The notes under the pieces: model-generated | Seen by the model: only the letters and a program-made list of their open reading frames with translations | Databases searched by the model: none | What the model was told of the DNA's origin: nothing | Shown here: positions 14,398 through 26,504 of the stretch, one piece after another | How the letters are laid out: every line of letters starts with the position of its first letter | Position numbering within the stretch: position 1 is the stretch's first letter | Translations under genes and position numbers: made by a program | DNA from: Rhizoclosmatium globosum | Taxonomy: Eukaryota; Chytridiomycota; Chytridiomycetes; Chytridiales; Chytriomycetaceae | DNA: 64,000 bases | Assembly: GCA_002104985.1 (NCBI GenBank) | Contig: MCGO01000002.1 | Span: forward strand, 890,753 to 954,752 | Direction of reading: 5' to 3'

Positions 14398-14951
14398 ATG
14401 ACATCAACAAGCAACAACTGGTGGGATGCATACCCAGCGCCCAAGTCCAGTCCTGAGCGATGGACGCATGACAAAGTAGCTGAGCTTATCCGATCTGAAG
14501 CCGTTTCCGGAAAGGACTACTTAGTTGTGGATGTTCGGCGAACAGACTTTGGCGGAGGCAAGCACCATCCCCTTCAAACACACACTCTCATTCACGCCAC
14601 AAACAATCACAAAGAACTAACACACTCTTTCCTGAGCCAGGCACAGTCAAAGGTGCAATCAACGTGCACGCGCAGACCTTCTTTGATCAGCTTCCGGACT
14701 TTGTTTCCAAGTACAAGGACGTGCCACTTGTCTTCTTCTTTTGCAACTCGTCGTCGCAGTCGCAAACAAAGATTGGACGAGGCCCGCGCTGTGCAATGTG
14801 GTACCAGGACGCCCTGGACGAGAAGCGAATCACAACTTCGAAGGCCCTGATTCTGGCCGCTGGCATCAAGGGTTGGGTGCAGCAGTACAAGGACGATGCT
14901 GCTCTGGTCGATGGATTCGATGAGGACTTTTGGAAGGTGGAGCATCCGTGA
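14398..14951 (+). CDS. Rhodanese/Cdc25-like domain protein
   Basis: Two exons, 14398-14557 and 14641-14951, give 156 residues. The protein is a single rhodanese domain of the Cdc25/Acr2 type: DVRRTDFGGG near residues 44-53, KGAINVHA at 57-64, and the family motif RGPRCAMWYQ at 100-109. Relatives are small phosphatases or arsenate reductases using a CX5R loop. Here Cys88 and Arg100 are separated by eleven residues, so the loop appears to carry an insertion of about six residues and classical CX5R catalysis is doubtful. The intron needs a GC donor (gcaagc) with an AG acceptor; only this splice joins the two halves in frame. The ATG at 14398 is chosen because the domain follows closely. The gene starts about 265 bp after the satellite ends, and the next gene starts 53 bp downstream. 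The family is clear; the catalytic activity is not. Confidence 0.85.
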
Positions 14952-15004
14952 TTAGTCAGATAACAATGAATAAATGAATAAATCGATAAATTAGTTCAAC
15001 AGAA

Positions 15005-16345
15005 ATGTCTTCAAATACGCCACAACCACAACCACCTTTTGGCAGCGCAACGGCCTCAACTGAATCCTCGGGCTCAGCAAAACAGGTTTCGTTGACGTGC
15101 ACAGGCCACACTCGACCCGTGAACGACCTGTCCTTCTCGTCCTTTGTTGCAACGGGCGACTATTTCCTTCTTTCTGCCTGCAAGGGTCAGTCAACAGTCC
15201 CGTTAGAACACTTAATCTTACCTGTTAAACCCATCAAGATTCGGTGCCAATCCTGCGAAAAGGGAGTACAGGAGACTGGGTCGGCAGCTTCAAAGGTTTG
15301 GGTTTTGGTGGAGAAGCAAAGCGATCTACTCACGCGGATACAATCGATCATAGGACACAAGGGCGCTGTCTGGGGTACTCGAATCACTCCGAATGCTTCT
15401 CTCTCTGTCACTGGAAGTGCTGATTTCACTGCAAAGGTTTATTGGAACACCTATCACTCCTATACCCTGCTTAGCTGATATACCTAGGTGTGGGATAACG
15501 TTACTGGCCAACCAATAGTCTCCTTTGAACATCAACATATCGTAAAGACCGTCGATGTCTCTGGTGCGTCTACCAACACCTTTCTTCCCCCCAGCAAACA
15601 ACTCCACTTACACTTTTTCCATCAACAGACGACGGCAGATACGTCCTCACAGGCGGAAACGAAAAGAAACTAAAACTCTTTGACCAACGCTCCCCAACAT
15701 CCTCCACAACCCCCGTCCGCACCCTCGAAGGCCTCAACAACGACGTAAAAACCTGTCTCCTCGATACAACCCACGGTCTCGTCTTCAACGGCGACGGCAA
15801 AGAAATGCGCGTCTGGGATCTGAGGAAGAGCGCGCAGGTCAGTTCACGGATTTTTGAACAGGAGGTGTCGAATTTGAGGTTTTCGTGGGATCGAAAGTAT
15901 ATTATTGCTACCGCTGGGAGACGCGTATTTTTCTATAATGCTATTACGTGAGTTTTGTTCTTCCTTTTTCTTGTTTGATTGTTTTTTTATAACACATTGA
16001 TGCAGCGCAAGTTTGGAGAAACAATTCGATGTCTCGGTCGATGCATCTTGTGCGGCGTTACATCCTTCAGAACTTAAATTTGTTGTGGGAGGGACAAAGG
16101 ACTTATGGGTGCGCGAATACGATTTCCAAACAGGCTCAGAGCTTGAAGGTAATTTGGTTATCAACTTGTCTGAACTCGATTCACTCAACAACCTCTTGTC
16201 AGTCTATAAGGGTCATCACGGTCCAATTCATTGTACTAGTTTTAGTCCAGACGGTCAATTATATGCCACAGGGAGTGAAGACGGGACTATTCGATTGTGG
16301 CAGACTTTTCCTGGAACTACATACGGACTATGGCAAGCCGCGTGA
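15005..16345 (+). CDS. STRAP: STRAP/UNRIP-type WD40 repeat protein
   Basis: Seven exons (15005-15185, 15239-15295, 15354-15436, 15488-15563, 15629-15947, 16006-16148, 16203-16345) encode 333 residues, close to the roughly 350 of animal STRAP. Seven WD-type blades cover almost the whole protein. Stretches matching the STRAP family include TCTGHTRPVNDLSF near the N-terminus, GHKGAVWG, SADFTAKVWDN, HQHIVKTVDVS and, at the C-terminus, GHHGPIHC followed by GSEDGTIRLWQT and YGLWQ. Animal STRAP binds the SMN complex and TGF-beta receptors; in a fungus a scaffold role in mRNP or snRNP assembly is the more likely inference. All introns are 51-65 bp and GT-AG. The last intron (54 bp) keeps frame and has no stop, so retention would only insert residues. 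The gene converges on the chitin synthase, with 254 bp between stop codons. Confidence 0.9.
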
Positions 16346-16599
16346 TGTTGATACAAAGCGTGTACAAAGCGTGATATCTCATCTCAGAGCCACATTGTTG
16401 GACAATATGGTGAAATAAATCTATACTTGTGCTCTCAAATCCCACTCTAGCTCCCACTTTTCAAAAGCATGAGACGAGATTTATTTGGCGTCAATAAGTA
16501 ACAATAAGCACAAAGTAGTAGTAGTAAATATCCAAATGAAAAAAAAGAAATGAGATGAAAGAACGGAACAGTCCCCCGGGGAAAAAACAATAAGATAAC

Positions 16600-19500
16600 C
16601 TACAACTCGCCCTTCAAAACTCCGTCAATGCAATTATGAATGAACTCCTTCCTTGAGCTCAAATCCACGGCAAACACCCTTGTCAATTCCTCTCTGACAC
16701 TCTTTCTAGTGACAGTCATGAGATCAGCGTTGGACAAAATCTGTCGAATTTGTGCCAGAATCTGTTCGTCGCTTGGCTGGCTACGTGATGTGGATGCTGA
16801 CATAACACTACCAGCATACACTACTGGTTGTCCGTAATTGCTTCCTCCATACACCGATCCAGGACGAACGGGAACCGCTGCCATTACTGGAGCTCCATAA
16901 GCTGATCCACCGTAAACAGATCCAGCCATTTGAGGAATGGCTCCGTAAGGCATTACACCATAGGCAGACCCATTGGGAGCGATCGCACCATAAACAGATC
17001 CTCCACCTACAACAGGGGCACCATATGCTGACGCAACAGGAGCTCCATAGGCTGACGGAGCTGGAGCACCATAAGCAGATCCAGCATAAAATGCTGGAAC
17101 TTGGTATCCACCGGCGATAGAGGGGGTAGCAGAGCGAGGTGGTGGGTTGGCTTCAATTTGCTTTTGACGAGCCTCTTCGTAATCAGTCCATTTTTCAAGA
17201 GGAATCTCAGCAGGATTGAACTGTAGAAACATAGGATCAGTATTATGAATTGGTAGTAAAGAGGTGCGGGGACTTACTGGTTCAGAATCAGCATCAACTT
17301 CCTTGGTTTGTCCATCTTCAATAACGACACGAGTGTTACCCCATGAGAAGTCATCAAAGTGCCAGAAAGCGTATAGCGGAATATATAGACCAGAGAACGG
17401 AATACAAAGAAGATACTGCGATCGAAAATCAAAACACGTCCCTCAAAAGTAAGAATCAAGACACTCACCACAACCATCCAACCAATGTGCTGCCACTCCC
17501 GCTTCAGCATGAAAATGATGACCTGGAAACCATAAATAGCGGCAATCATCAAAATAGAGATGAGCGGGAACGAGAACTGGTCAGGACCCAAAGCAGTTGC
17601 AGCATACACCAAGTAAACAATATAAGCCAACGTGGCTGGTTGAACAACGGTAGCAAACAAGTCAATAAATACAACGAATCTCATATCAAAACAGCAGACT
17701 CCACACAAATTGTTGAGCGTGAGGAGTTCCATGAGGTTGTGCACAGTCGAGTTGATCCAACGACGTCTTTGAGATAAGAGGACAGCAAATTTGGCAGGAC
17801 CCACGGTTTTACATTTTGCGTCGGGGATAAATGTTGTTCTCATGTGTGGGAAGTATTTCATCAAGAGTGTCGTGAGGTATCGATCTTCTCCCAAGTACAA
17901 CAAGTTCTTGAGGTGCAATGTGTCGACTTGGTTTTCAGAATAATCCTGAATGATACCAGGAGCAATGAGGAGAGGAATGTTCTTGACGGGAGTTCGGATA
18001 CGATAAATGGAGAAACATCCAGGCAAACAAGTGACACTTCCAAACAACGATTCGAAAGCTTTAGCCAAGTTGTGGGAGATGTAGTATTCGTAAACCTACT
18101 CCAGTTGTCAGCAAACAAAAACAGCGTTAAAAGAAAATGCAACAAACCTGCATGGCGGAAACCCAAGATTCACGCTCATTCGCCAACTTAGTCTCACCAC
18201 AAAGTCCAATAATTTTAGCGTCTCGAACCATCTGTGCAATCAATCGATTCAGAGAATCCTTGTACGGTTCAGTATCGGCGTCGACAGAGAAGATGAATTC
18301 GTAGAAAGATGGATCGACACCAATAATGTTCTTCATGTGGTGGTATAACTCAAGTTCAAGAGGGTTCATGGGTTGGTTAAAGTGGACACGAGAGAGAAAG
18401 CGCATCAAAATCAACTGAGAGTCTCGCTTTCCACTAATAATACCGTAAGTTCAACAATCTTTTTTCCAAACGAATCCAGACATACCGGTTTCCTGGTCTC
18501 TGTCTCTCACTTGGGCGTCCAACCTTGACAACGACAACATACGGAACAACACGTCCATTCATTTCATAAAGACCAGAGTAGATCTTTCCTACGTTGTGCT
18601 GCTTACTGCCTTCACCCAACGACTCGAACGACTTGGACTCTGGGTCCAAAGATGGATCCACACCCAAAATGTCCAGCACAATACGGGGAGTGGGTCGATC
18701 GTTTCCAGAACCGATAATCATACCGTCGGCAATAATGAAAAGAAGCTTGTGCTTGTCCTCGTATTCCATGGATGCCAAAGATTCGATTGTCTTGGCAAGA
18801 GAGCTTTCACCCTGGAGAATAACGTTAACACACAAAGCAATAAGTATAAAACAAACCTCAGTGTAACAGGGAACCAAACAAATAACAAACTTATCATGAT
18901 CTTCAGGAGTTCTCTTTCCTCCAAACTGCAAGGCAGCCAAGAACTTGACACCAATCACAATCACAAGAATGGCAGAAGCAGCCAACAAGATGTAGTTAGG
19001 AACTTGGCACCGCAAGTCATTACGATGGTCAATGTTACCGATCCAGAACAACCCGTCCATACAAGCCAACACATCCTTGTGTGTCTGTGGATCCTGCTTT
19101 CTCAAATACTCCCAGTCGGAGGTTGAGTCAGCTCCATTCGCACTGTACTTGTCAAACAGGTCTTGGATGTACGTTGTTTGTGGGAAAAAGTTTTTGTTCT
19201 TGTAGGCGTCAGAGTAAAAGGCGGATACGTCGTACACTCGGTCGTACATTGTGATGACCTTGAAGTTGGCTTTGAGGAGGTTCAAAATCGTTCCAGTGTC
19301 CCAGACAACAGTTCCTTTAAGGTAGTCGTCCATGGCGGGGAGGTGATCGGTGAAAGGAGTTTGTCGCCCATGTTGGTACCACTTTCCGGTACGGATATCA
19401 CCGTTCTGGTTGGGGAAGTAGATGAATCCAGCAGGCTGCTTGTACGCAGGACAATAAGTTCCCCAGAACTGAGACTTGTCAAACATTTGCGAAATATCTT

Positions 19501-22500
19501 GACCAAACACTCCGTTCTCCCAGTACCCTTGGTTGGCATTTCCTCCATTTCTCAAATGCGAGTTGTACTCGTCACCTGCAGAATAATAGTGACCGTACAT
19601 ATATACCATTGGGTTTCCATTCAATTGGTTCTTGGCACTGATCTGTCCAGCGGACAAGACCTTCTGAGTAGGACAGACAATCAATCCAATACCAATGATG
19701 AAGAAGAGGATCAACGCGTTCAAGAACGCAATGATGATACACAATGCAACCTTTTCTCTCCAAGCCATTCTACGATCCGCAGACTTCATCCCAGCGCAAG
19801 ACAAGAAAATGGATGGAATCCACCAGGTAAGTCCCCATGTGAAGCAGACCCAAACTTTTCGACCAGCCTTGACTTTCTTTCCCGTAGACAATTCACTCTT
19901 CTTCTTGTTCAAGAGTTGGTTCTGCAACAGACGACCCTGCTCAGCAGCATCGGTTGCATCCATCTTCTTGAGAGGAATCCCTCCGAGACCTCCAAATTCA
20001 CTCTCGTAGTGAGACTCAACGTCTTCTCCGACACCGCCAATGCCGTACTCTGTCTCAGCTCCGTATTCACTCTCAGCACCTCCCATTGCAGCGTGTCTTT
20101 CAGCTTCCTCGATTTCGGCGAGAGAGGCTTCAAGGGACCACCAAACTTGCTCAGACAAGAAAATCTTGGTGGTACCGACTTTGGCGAGGTCGTCAGTGTG
20201 TCCATAGCCGCGACACACAGCTTCACACTGGTTCTTGGGGCCACCTTGGATGGCAGTGTAATCGCCAACCTGAGAAAGGATGACTTGATGGTATCTGGCG
20301 AGGAAATCGGCATGCTTATGTGCAGCTGAGTAGAGCAGTGATGTCGCTTTGCAAAGGGTTGGCAAACAGAAGGCATTCAACTGGCGTTGAACCACTTGTG
20401 CATCAAATCTGTTTGAGTTGGGGTCATCCGACAGCTTGACGTGCAAAATAAACCAAGGTTGGGTCTCTGCAAGAGTCTCAAGCACACCTTCCAGCGATGT
20501 TCGGAACTATGATGAAAAGGAGTTAAAAAACAATTCCCAAGAATAGAATATAAACCTTCTGTCCAACAGTAGAATCCACACCAACAACTTCTCTCTTACC
20601 ACCCTCCTTTCCACCTCGCTTCAAGCTTGGGAATCGACTCTTTTCCATAGCAGCAACAACAGTTCCAGCATCACCCGCGTGTGTCAAAGTAGCCACCATC
20701 CTGTCAGAAAAAAGACCCCGCAAAAAGGCCGAAGAAGTACCCGGTTGCTCCGTGGTTCCACGAATCAACGAAACAAAGTCACTCTGCAAGACATCAGAAT
20801 TCGCTTCCACAAACAGCTTCGCGTCATATTGCAACGTCGCAACTTCCTTGGATCCCTCGGCATAGTGAGTAACAGTGAAAGCGTGCTTCGTCTTTTTATC
20901 GCCATTTGGAAGAAGGTCAATGTACTTTTGGTATGGAGCAGATCCAGCCTTTGCCTCAGCTTCTCGAAGCCTTTCCATCAATTTCGAGCCTTTCGTGCCG
21001 ACAGCGCATTCAAGGTCGATGTGAGGAAGGAGTCCAAGGTCTCCATCAAAGGCTTCAACAAAGAGCTTTCTGTCAACAGGAAGAATAGCCTCTTCACGGA
21101 ATCCTTCGGCGCGAAGGACGTCGCGAGGAAGGGTAATGACTTGGTCCATCATAAACTGCTCGAGCTTTGCATTGGCATAGTTGACAAGAAGGCGGGAGAA
21201 CCCATGTCCAGCCGGTTCTCCTCCTGGAAGAAGGACGTGAGGAGATAAAACAGTTCCAGGCAAATCGACAAGAGCAATAAAGTTTGCCCACTGTGATTCC
21301 TCAGTTTCACAGAGAGCATTGTTGATTTGTTCAATGAGGTAACTGTAGACGATTGAGTAGAGTGCACGAGCTAAAGCGTCACGCTGCTCAGCGGCAGCCT
21401 TCGCATCAAGGAACACTGAGATTTTGTCTTTACGAATCAATTGAGTTTTGTAAGTGAGGGTGGATTCGAGGGTTGATGGATGAACTCCAAGGAGGTCAGC
21501 CACCAAAGAAAGTTGATGAGTGTTTTTGATTGAAGCCGGCTCGTCTTTCTTTTCACCATCACTATCAACGAATGCAATGTTTCCGAGATGAAGGATGGCA
21601 GACAAGAGTTGGAAGAGTTGAGTTTGGTGCCGTGGCCCGATTCCAACACTCTTTAATGCTTCACGAAGGGTTTCGAGAGTAAGATCGTCTGTAGAAACAC
21701 GGCGAATCGAAGATGTGTTCAAGTAATGATAATGTGCCGAACTACAAATATTTGGTTAGTTATTTCCCATGGAATTGCTCGCTACATTTTGCGAACACGC
21801 ATGTTGCTTCGCAAAAGATTGTTCGCTTCGCGCGCACAACTAATACTCGCTACGCAATATGCTCCGCAAAAGATCGTTCGCTGCGCGCGCACAACTAATA
21901 CTCGCCATGACGACAACGAGCTCCGCTCGTGGCCTCGCTACGCAATTTGCTCCGCAAAAGATCGTTCGCTGCGCTCACACAACTAATACTCGGCATAACG
22001 GCAACGAGCTCAGCTCGTGGCCTCGCTGCGCAATTTGCTTCGCAAAAGATCGTTCGCTGCGCTCACATTTCCGGTATCGTCACGCAAAAGGTCGTTCGCT
22101 GCGCTCACACAACAATTAAATTTCGCCATGACGGCAACGAGCTCCACTCGTAGCCTCGCTACGCAGTTTACTCCGCAAAAGGTAGTTCGCTCCGCTCACA
22201 TTTCTTCGCTCACAACCACTTCGCTCATGACCACTTTGCTCATGGCCGCTTCGCACACACACTCAACTCTCCAAGCTGCCATTGAGTCTTCTCATCAGCC
22301 GATGCACCTTCGAGCAACAAGTAAAAAACATGAAAGTTGCAACCAGCATCGACCGAGGCACCAGAGACACGAGACTTGTCGAGACCAAGATCAATAACCT
22401 TGACACCACAAATCTTTGACTTTTTGTGAGAGAATTGGAATTCGTAGTAAGTTCCTGAACAGGAAGCGTTTGAGTTTGTGGGAGTGGCAGCACGAGTAAA

Positions 22501-23212
22501 AGCGGCGAGGATGGTGTCGAGTTTGAGGATTGCAGAAACGAGCTTTGACTTTTTGCGTTTTGTCATTGGAGTTGAAGGGGAAGGTTTGAGGGTGGATATT
22601 TCGCAGAGATGGCGGGTGAGTAATCTTCTTGTTTCCGTCTTTCCAGAGTTTGATTCGCCGCTGTTTTGTGTAGACTGTTAGGAATCCAAGGTAACAAGGA
22701 ATAGAAGGAATGCAAGGGTTGATGAAAAGGCAAGGCAAGGCAAGGCAAGGGGGGGTGTCATTTAAACAGTGATATGGCACGTACAGCAGGACAATCGCCT
22801 GGTCCTCGGCACTCTTTCGCACGTGTTCCCAGGCGGCGGCAGACACGTCGAGTGCCGAGTGGGAAGGCAGGGCGGCCGGGCGTTGCAGCAGCGGCGTTGT
22901 CTTTGCCCAGAGCGCGTGCGACTTTGCGGCGGCGTCGTTCAAGGACGAGGCCTTTGTCTTGTTTTGCTGCTTTGGCGCGACGAGAAGCCGCGATCCAACT
23001 ACGAGCGACTCGGCCTTGGTTGAACTTGAACAGTCTTTTGTGCGTTGGACAAGGGCCTCAAGCGAGTGTGTTCCGTGGATGCCACTGCCACTGCCACTCG
23101 CACTGGGGCCGAGCGTGCTCTCTAGCGCCGCACTCGACGAGAACGGATTCACTCTCTGCGCCTGAACCGGCATTGGTGGTGTTGTTGGCATTGGTGGTGG
23201 TGGTGCGGCCAT
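16600..23212 (-). CDS. Chitin synthase with N-terminal myosin motor-like domain (class V/VII type)
   Basis: Nine exons (23212-22785, 22660-22268, 21741-20556, 20506-18857, 18811-18486, 18433-18148, 18095-17469, 17415-17278, 17220-16600) give 1884 residues, the usual size for motor-containing fungal chitin synthases. Order: proline-rich N-terminus; motor-like domain from about residue 110 to 790 with P-loop GESNSGKT at 144-151; acidic linker; first membrane segment near 887; GT2 catalytic domain with CDGMI-like [25 protein letters not shown] at 1492-1495 and QRRRW at 1532-1536; several C-terminal membrane segments; a Tyr/Ala/Gly-rich repeat region; and a DEK-C domain in the last 60 residues. 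The enzyme polymerises GlcNAc from UDP-GlcNAc into chitin at the plasma membrane. Intron 1 removal completes the P-loop codon exactly, and every exon phase agrees. The second intron (526 bp) is unusually long and filled with repeats. Confidence 0.94.
21777..22255. repeat. Intronic cluster of GC-rich repeats and small hairpins
   Basis: Within the long second intron of the chitin synthase gene, a core of about 40 bp beginning cgcaaaag and containing gttcgct recurs six times, near 21810, 21865, 21953, 22041, 22083 and 22174. Between copies lie short palindromes: acgagc-tcc-gctcgt (21916-21930) and acgagct-c-agctcgt (22004-22018), plus a decayed third near 22136-22150. The full unit is about 88 bp in the middle of the cluster. 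The pattern resembles mobile hairpin elements, but no coding capacity is present. Confidence 0.85.
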
Positions 23213-23613
23213 CAATCCGTTTTGTGTCTTGGACGAGAAAGAAAGAAGCAACAGAAATGAACAAAAAAGGGGCTCTGCTTTGCTCCTTCGAGAACAAAAG
23301 AACCCAATTACAAACCTGAGTTCAATTAATACTGTACATCCCGTCTTCGAGTGTGTCTACATTAATATGCATTCACTACACTCTTTGAACTGGTCTGTCA
23401 CATTAGAATCCACTCAATATGGGGAATCAAACCCTGTCAGAATGGGTTCGATTTCTTCTTGTTCTGCCGCTCTGAATATGTAATGGAGGCAGAATAGACC
23501 AAGAACAAGGAAAATACACAATAACATAATCGATAAACAATGTTTTGCACGCGATCTTGTCCTTTCTTTTTCTGGAACAGTGACAGCCAATCCAATTGAT
23601 CACTTGTCCAAAA
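23213..23613. promoter_or_regulatory. Shared intergenic region of divergent chitin synthase and phosphatase genes
   Basis: The 401 bp between the divergent start codons at 23212 (minus) and 23614 (plus) must hold the promoters of both genes. No reading frame in it looks coding and no recognised motif could be assigned. Confidence 0.5.
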
Positions 23614-25576
23614 ATGCAGTCCATGCCACCACCGCAACCACCAACACCAACACCAAAGGACATTGCAGCTGTGTCCCGGACTTCAAAAACCCATCCAATT
23701 AACGTATCGTGGCTGTTTCCGCACACGGTCCTGGCTCCATCGCCAGACGGACCTTCTCCTTTGACTTCACATCCAGATGGCATCACAGTGGGTTCCCCGT
23801 CTCTTTATCCTCATTAAATTCTTCTGAAAGCATTTGGTTTGCAGCCCAGAGACCTCCTCGATCTGCTTGGAGTCCCGCAGTCCCAATACCCAACTGGCCG
23901 CGCTCCTTCCTCGTCTGGTTACATTGGCGGCTTTCCGGTCGCACGCACCATCAAGTAACTATCTCAATTTTGTTTAACCTCTATTATGAAATGCAGTCTC
24001 ATGTATTCCGTCATTGCTTTGCTTGTCTCTTGACACTCTGAATATGATGCCTCGTTTCAAACGCGAAGTCAACTTCATAATATCATTCGACCCTGATCGT
24101 AGCCGTGAAGTTCTACCTCATATAATGCTTATCTATCATAACGGACGCGTGGAAATAATCCTTCTATTCTATTCCATTCCTTCATCACAATTCTTCAATT
24201 CCAACTCTCCGACATATTCTAACTTACATCACCTGTAGCCAACCAAAACCCGTCCATCTTACCTCCTCCCCAGCTCCACAAGCACGTCCACCACAACAAG
24301 CAAACACAACAACCTCAACAGCCCGCACATCCTCCTCAACCTACAAACCCAAAACCCCCTCCCCACACCCAACAACCTCCCCCTCCCTCACCCACCTCCT
24401 AAAACCCTCAAAATCAGCACCAACAACCTCAACAACAACCATAACCGCCACATTCACCCCCTCCACAACACCATCCACATCCACATCCGCAAGCGACCCA
24501 ACATCAATCCACACAGCCCCAGACCGCACAGAATCCACACACGGCCGTGAAGCCATCGAGACCTTGGAAGCACTGGGAACCGACACGACAACCGCTCCTG
24601 ACGAAGACCTCGTGAATTCATCAGCGACTCCAACGTCGACTTCAGACCCGTACCTCACGCTCCCCAACGGCGTCACCGTGCGTGGGAACTTTGGCGCGTA
24701 TGGCAACGTGGCGTTGAGTAGTTGTCCGGGGAAGAAGGTTCGGCTGGATACAGGTCCTGTGAATGGACGTGGTGAGTTTTCGCATCTGTTTTGACGGGAG
24801 AAAAAGGAAGGAGGGGTGAAGGAAAACGGGGGTACTAATGTTTTTTCAAAATAGCTGCAATCAATCGAGACTTGGAATCTGATTTCGCACGGCTGTCGAG
24901 CTTGAATATCAAGTGTGTTGTGTGGTATGTTAAGTTCAACGGGGATTTAAAAAAAAGGGGAATTCTAATCGAAGTGGATTTACAGTTGTTTAAACGACAG
25001 CGAACTCTCATTTTTGGGTGCCCCTTTCCAAGTATATCAAGCGGCAGCTGCAAAGTTTGGAATGCAGATTTTACGGATCCCAATTATTGAAGGCAGTTGT
25101 CCGGATCGAATTGAGGATGTTGTGGATATTGTTGAGCGGATTGATGGGTGGTTGCGAGGCGGTGTCAATGTGTTGATTCATTGTCGTGGTGGTGAGTTTT
25201 TCTTTTTGCGTTGAAAGGAGTTTTTATTGACTTGTCTGGGATGGGTAGGTGTTGGACGTGCTGGTTTGATTGCGTGTTGTCTGTTGTTGAGGAAACGGTT
25301 TGTGGAGAATGCCGAGAGGGCTATTCAAGTTGTGAGGCTACGACGGGTGAGTTTGGTTTTTTGTTTTTTTATTGGATGATGGATGGTTTACATTGGTTTT
25401 AGAGTTTGAAGGCCATTGAAACCATGCGACAGGAAGACTTCATTCATGCGTATCAAAAGTATTTGGAAGAGACGAGAGGGAATGATGAGGAAGAAGATGG
25501 GGAGAACGATTTGCCAACATTTCGAAGTGGTTTGGGGAGCAGTAATGATATATTTGAAGAGTGTGTAGAAGTCTAG
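23614..25576 (+). CDS. CDKN3-like dual-specificity protein phosphatase
   Basis: Seven exons are inferred (23614-23787, 23845-23954, 24239-24771, 24855-24924, 24986-25191, 25249-25346, 25403-25576), giving 454 residues. The first part is low-complexity and rich in Pro, Thr and Ser, mainly residues 95-230. The C-terminal half is a dual-specificity phosphatase: CVVCCLNDSEL, then PIIEGSCPD with a candidate general-acid Asp, then the catalytic loop HCRGGVGRAG at about 361-370, an intact HCX5R with Cys362 and Arg368. Similarity is strongest to CDKN3/KAP-type phosphatases, which dephosphorylate the activation threonine of cyclin-dependent kinases; substrate is inferred. The tail is acidic. The catalytic exons are secure because every junction fits family sequence and phase. 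The first two exons and the 284-bp third-exon-side intron are less sure, chosen because they keep one open frame into the linker. Confidence 0.83.
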
Positions 25577-25739
25577 GAAACGTCTTGTTATTTATTAGCT
25601 GCTTATTTATCAAAAGATTCGCTTAACTTATCTTAATGTTCATGAAGAAACCAGGGTGTTCTGGAAAATTCGATGGGGTTGAGATTTGGCAACTCAAAGA
25701 ACGGGGAAAACCAACCAACCTCTTTCCTCCTCGAATACT

Positions 25740-26504
25740 ATGTTCATCAACCGCCATGCTCCACCACCACTTCAAGCTTACCCCTATACCCCAGTTTATT
25801 CCGCAACTACCACGTCGCCTTTGGCTCGAAAGAGAGGGCAGTCATCCTACGATGAACCATCAGCCAAACGCACCCACTGGACAGCCTCTTCGCCTCCTCG
25901 CCAAGTACCGAAACTCCCGCTGAAGTCAAGCCCACGTATCCCGCAGCCAACCACTATCCCTCGAATCTCTCTCAAACGAACACACTCTGACGAAATCGAC
26001 TCAACGTTAGAACAGCTATCCCTCACAGACTATCCGCCTCAACCACCCCTGAAACGCACCTGCTCCTCAAAAGAACCTACTTTCATAGCATCGCAAGCAC
26101 TCATCCCCTTCTCCTTCCACAAACAGACACCACCTACCCAAACGCCACCTCCATTCCACCACACAGACAACCCCTTCACAATGGACGGCGTGGAACAGTG
26201 GGTCTACCACACCGCGTCAACACCATCTTCCTCAACAGACGATGACGACGAGGATCGGAGTGATGGTGGAAGTCTCGTGGACCTTGCAAATGGGTTTGAG
26301 AGGCTTGGAACCAAGACAGTGCCTGGAGCTAGAACGCCACCATATGGGCAGGTTGTTTTGTACCGACCGTTTGGAATTGTTGTTGAGCCTGGGGATGAGG
26401 AGGACGAGGAGGAGGTTGAAGTGGGGGTTGTTGGAAAGGGGTGTAAGATTGAGGAGGTTGAGGAGGATGAGGAGGAAGAAGTTGTGAGTATGGAGTTGGA
26501 TTAA
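25740..26504 (+). CDS. Unrecognised protein, paralogue of the next gene
   Basis: A single open frame of 254 residues starts at the first in-frame ATG (25740) and has no intron. I do not recognise a family. The N-terminal half is basic and rich in Pro, Ser and Thr, with ARKRGQSSYDEPSAKR and KRTHSDEIDSTLEQLSL; the C-terminus is very acidic (runs of Glu and Asp, ending SMELD). The block KRT-S-EID-LE-LSLT recurs in the neighbouring gene, so the two are an old tandem duplication. The composition suggests a largely disordered, possibly nuclear protein. It lies 163 bp after the phosphatase gene on the same strand. Confidence 0.7.
   Translation: MFINRHAPPPLQAYPYTPVYSATTTSPLARKRGQSSYDEPSAKRTHWTASSPPRQVPKLPLKSSPRIPQPTTIPRISLKRTHSDEIDSTLEQLSLTDYPPQPPLKRTCSSKEPTFIASQALIPFSFHKQTPPTQTPPPFHHTDNPFTMDGVEQWVYHTASTPSSSTDDDDEDRSDGGSLVDLANGFERLGTKTVPGARTPPYGQVVLYRPFGIVVEPGDEEDEEEVEVGVVGKGCKIEEVEEDEEEEVVSMELD

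Noticed and set aside
19163..20329. 388-codon plus-strand open frame
   Set aside because: It is entirely antisense to conserved motor and catalytic exons of the chitin synthase; its composition reflects codon bias of the opposite strand.
22728..22755. Short caagg repeat in the first chitin synthase intron
   Set aside because: Five simple-sequence units with a G run; ordinary slippage, no further structure.
22774..23319. 181-codon plus-strand frame with many Arg
   Set aside because: Antisense to the first exon of the chitin synthase, which is fixed by the P-loop splice. No family resemblance.
24239..24560. Thr/Pro/Ser-rich stretch as an independent gene or minus-strand frame of 121 codons
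   Set aside because: It is in one frame with the phosphatase exon that follows and has no start of its own; the minus frame is low-complexity antisense.
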